The position numbers and the translations under genes are program-made. This document shows positions 14,019 through 15,749 of a DNA stretch of 15,749 nt, one piece after another. The stretch is from CAZHZT01 sp964537285 (GTDB lineage Bacteria > Bacteroidota > Bacteroidia > Chitinophagales > Saprospiraceae). Every line of letters begins with the position of its first letter. The stretch's first letter is position 1. The stretch covers positions 1-15,749 of the forward strand of contig CAZHZT010000132.1 in the NCBI GenBank assembly GCA_964537285.1, in the 5' to 3' direction. The notes beneath the pieces were generated by a model. The model saw only the letters and a list, made by a program, of their open reading frames with translations. It was not told where the DNA came from and searched no databases.

Positions 14019-14050
14019 CGTTCCCCGTTCCCCGTTAACCGTTAACCGTA
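14019..14050. repeat. Degenerate heptamer array (CGTTCCC x2, CGTTAAC x2)
   Basis: On the plus strand, CGTTCCC occurs at 14019-14025 and 14026-14032, CGTTAAC at 14033-14039 and 14040-14046, then CGTA. It lies 28 bp beyond the ATPase stop codon and next to the 14000-14016 inverted repeat, which shares the A-C-C-G-T-T core. It looks like a short simple-sequence array in two sub-versions. Confidence 0.85.
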
Positions 14051-14078
14051 GGTAATCGTCAATACAACATCCTAAGTA

Positions 14079-15614
14079 TTAAACCAAAGGTTCTTCCATC
14101 CAACCACTTACCCCTTTTTCATCCTTTCCAAAGCTTATTCCCAGCAAAACGACCTCTCTCCCATCATGTCGATAAGGCTCGGCATATTTTTTCGTCCGAA
14201 TTTGCCGGATGGCTTCTTCCGGCTTTTTATCGTATTTAAATTCAATGACGTAGATGCGTTCCTTTGTTTTGACTACTGCATCCAGGATGCCATCGCCTAC
14301 CGATACTTCGCTGTCGATGTAGAAGCCCATTAGGCTTAAGGCGATGTACACAATCGCATGATAAGCAGCTTCGTTGCGCTGGCGAAAGATTTTTTCGGGA
14401 ATGGCCGCAAAAAGGCTATTCAGAATTGAAATAAACAATGCCGTATCTCCTTTTTCAAGGGCTGCTCTTAATTTAAGTACATTCGGGGCTGCATCCCCTC
14501 TACTTTTATAAATATAGGCTCCGAGCAAGTATTGCATCAAGGAATCCTGGACTTCTTTATTTGGATATCCGAGTACAAAAACATTGTACTCAACCTGCTC
14601 CTTTATGGTTAGATAGCCGGTTTGAAATAAAATACTCCGGTAATCCGGATTTTCGATATCGAAAAAATCCAGTAAAGCCACTCCAACCATTTCATCATCC
14701 AGCTTAAAATAATAATGCTTCTTCAGCAAATCAACCAGAAAAGTGGGTGTTCCCGTAGAAAACCAAAAGTTTTGAAACTGCCTTTCCTCAAAAAAATTGA
14801 GGATAGAAAATGGATTGTACAGGCGGTCTTTGCCCGTCCAGTTATATCCATTGTACCAGTTTTTAATCATTTCCAGCAAGCGCTCCTCATCCATTTCTAG
14901 CTCTCTAGCTGTTGGTTCGATTCGGTCGTTAAAGTAGTACACTAATTCAGCTTGAGAGTAACCCGCTATATTGTTGTAATTTTTGGAAAGAGTGATATCC
15001 CTTAGGTTATTCAAATCCGAAAAAACCGAGACTTTGCTAAACTTAGAAACCCCCGTTAAGAACATAAACCTTATATAAGGATCTGCGCTTTTGATGATCG
15101 AGTAAAAGTTTCTCAAAATCGAAAGATTCTCAGCAGCTTCCTGAGGTCTTTCCACATAGTCGATAATGGGTTTGTCGTATTCGTCAATCAGCAGCACTAC
15201 TTTAGCCTTTTCACTTACCCGCATGATCAGTTCCCTCAATCGAAGGGATAGGCTTTCTTCGCTTAAAGCCACATCAAAGCGCCTGGCATTTTCATCAATC
15301 GCTTTTATTAAGCCTTCTTTCAGACCAATTTCCTTGTAAGCGATTTCATTAAAAGCAAAGTATAAAACCGGATTTTTTTGCCCCCAATCCCAGTGTTTTT
15401 CAATCCATAGGCCCTCAAATAGTGCTTTACTGCCCAGGAAAAGCTCCTTCAGCGTGGATGTCAAAAGGGATTTTCCAAAGCGCCTTGGGCGGGAGAGGAA
15501 ATAGTAGTTTCCCGATTCCACGAGTTTGTAGATCAATTCGGTTTTATCCGCGTATAAATAGTCTCCTTCCCGGAGCTTTCTAAAGTCTTGTATGCCTATG
15601 GGTAGCTTTTTCAT
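14079..15614 (-). CDS. AAA-ATPase-like protein with C-terminal PD-(D/E)XK nuclease-type domain
   Basis: 511 residues, a typical length for the AAA-ATPase-like/DUF1703 family common in Bacteroidota. The N-terminus M-K-K-L-P-I-G-I-Q-D-F and Y-A-D-K-T are family hallmarks. A modified Walker A is at S41-R-P-R-R-F-G-K-S49, and Walker B is V-V-L-L-I-D-E-Y-D at 139-147. The C-terminal domain has the nuclease-like core G-D-G-I-L-D445 followed by V-I-E458-F-K460, keeping the D...E-x-K triad. No signal peptide or membrane segment is present, so it should be cytoplasmic. The cellular role of the family is unsettled. The intact ATPase and nuclease residues argue for a functional protein acting on nucleic acid, but the substrate is unknown. 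It stands alone: its neighbours are surface-protein genes, and repeats flank it on both sides. I see no partner gene that would make it a defence cassette. Confidence 0.93.
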   Translation of the reverse strand: MKKLPIGIQDFRKLREGDYLYADKTELIYKLVESGNYYFLSRPRRFGKSLLTSTLKELFLGSKALFEGLWIEKHWDWGQKNPVLYFAFNEIAYKEIGLKEGLIKAIDENARRFDVALSEESLSLRLRELIMRVSEKAKVVLLIDEYDKPIIDYVERPQEAAENLSILRNFYSIIKSADPYIRFMFLTGVSKFSKVSVFSDLNNLRDITLSKNYNNIAGYSQAELVYYFNDRIEPTARELEMDEERLLEMIKNWYNGYNWTGKDRLYNPFSILNFFEERQFQNFWFSTGTPTFLVDLLKKHYYFKLDDEMVGVALLDFFDIENPDYRSILFQTGYLTIKEQVEYNVFVLGYPNKEVQDSLMQYLLGAYIYKSRGDAAPNVLKLRAALEKGDTALFISILNSLFAAIPEKIFRQRNEAAYHAIVYIALSLMGFYIDSEVSVGDGILDAVVKTKERIYVIEFKYDKKPEEAIRQIRTKKYAEPYRHDGREVVLLGISFGKDEKGVSGWMEEPLV

Positions 15615-15639
15615 ATTAGCAAGATAAGAAGAAAGTGGG

Positions 15640-15679
15640 AAACAAGAGTCATCCCGAAAATTCGGGATGACTCTTGTTT
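15640..15679. terminator. Perfect 19-bp-stem hairpin 25 bp upstream of the ATPase start
   Basis: The left arm 15640-15658 and right arm 15661-15679 are exact reverse complements with a 2-nt centre (AA). The core is TCATCCCGAA...TTCGGGATGA, with outer AAACAAGAG/CTCTTGTTT. The A-run and T-run at the arm ends give a bidirectional terminator look. It could end transcription of a gene beyond the right edge, or lie in the ATPase leader. It could also be one copy of an interspersed palindrome. Confidence 0.55.
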
Positions 15680-15719
15680 GTGAAAAATCTTTATATAGTT
15701 CTGTTAATCAATCATCTAT

Positions 15720-15745
15720 CTACTTTTTTCTTGATAAAAAAGTAG
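15720..15745. repeat. Perfect 10-bp-stem hairpin at the window edge
   Basis: CTACTTTTTT at 15720-15729 pairs exactly with AAAAAAGTAG at 15736-15745 around the loop CTTGAT. The sequence resembles an intergenic word I recall from several Bacteroidota genomes, often mis-called as short ORFs reading F-F-L-D-K-K-V-A-K. That recollection is unverified. Confidence 0.6.
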
Positions 15746-15749
15746 CAAA

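Larger units (their letters stand above)
13496..14078. other. Repeat-bearing intergenic region
   Basis: 583 bp with no credible gene. It should carry the promoter of the 1115-residue gene (start 13495) and the 3' end of the ATPase transcript (stop at 14079-14081). It contains a 70-bp tandem duplication, a short hairpin and a heptamer array, each listed separately. Apart from these it is AT-rich with several T- or A-runs. I saw no clean TTTG-N19-TAnnTTTG promoter on the minus strand. Confidence 0.5.
15615..15749. other. Leader region of the ATPase gene
   Basis: 135 bp upstream of the ATG at 15614, running to the window edge. It contains two perfect hairpins, listed separately, and AT-rich DNA between them. 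No clean Bacteroidota promoter match was found. The ATG is preceded on the coding strand by CTTGCTAAT, with no Shine-Dalgarno. Confidence 0.5.

Noticed and set aside
14079..15614. Possible anti-phage defence system
   Set aside because: The ATPase plus nuclease domains invite this idea, but there is no partner gene, no other defence gene nearby, and the family's role is unsettled.

Overview
The window most likely comes from a member of the Bacteroidota, probably the class Saprospiria (relatives of Lewinella, Haliscomenobacter or Phaeodactylibacter). This rests on the protein style: very long secreted proteins built from DUF11, SdrD_B-like and GEVED modules, signal peptides cleaving just before a glutamine, and an AAA-ATPase/PD-(D/E)XK protein of a type abundant in this phylum. 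Intergenic DNA is AT-rich and Shine-Dalgarno sequences are poor, which also fits. The genus assignment is inference.

All four genes lie on the minus strand, so transcription runs right to left. From right to left: (i) 15615-15749 is intergenic, with two perfect hairpins. (ii) 14079-15614 encodes a 511-residue AAA-ATPase-like protein with a C-terminal PD-(D/E)XK nuclease-type domain. (iii) 13496-14078 is a 583-bp gap holding a short hairpin, a degenerate heptamer array and a perfect 70-bp tandem duplication. (iv) 10148-13495 encodes a 1115-residue secreted modular protein. (v) After only 52 bp, 2005-10095 encodes a 2696-residue secreted modular protein, probably in the same operon. (vi) 1301-2004 is a non-coding gap with a perfect 28-bp-stem hairpin immediately after the stop codon of the giant gene. 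(vii) 1-1267 is the 5' part of a third secreted protein, open at the left edge.

The two complete surface proteins share two modules in the same order. One is a propeller-like module of about 480-510 residues starting at a P-C-Y-V-x-G-D motif; the other is a GEVED domain. Around these each carries different accessory modules: a jelly-roll-like segment and Ig-like domains in the smaller protein; two unassigned beta-rich N-terminal modules, four DUF11 repeats and four SdrD_B-like repeats in the giant. Many aspartate-rich D-x-D-x-D-G loops suggest calcium-stabilised extracellular structures. An adhesive or matrix role is plausible but not shown by the sequence. Neither complete protein ends in a type IX secretion C-terminal domain that I recognise.

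I found no tRNA, rRNA, CRISPR array, transposase, phage gene or recognisable defence cassette. No convincing new multi-gene system is visible. The most useful leads are the shared propeller-like module, the repeated E-D-D-H-D signature ending each DUF11 repeat, and the several perfect palindromes and tandem repeats between genes.
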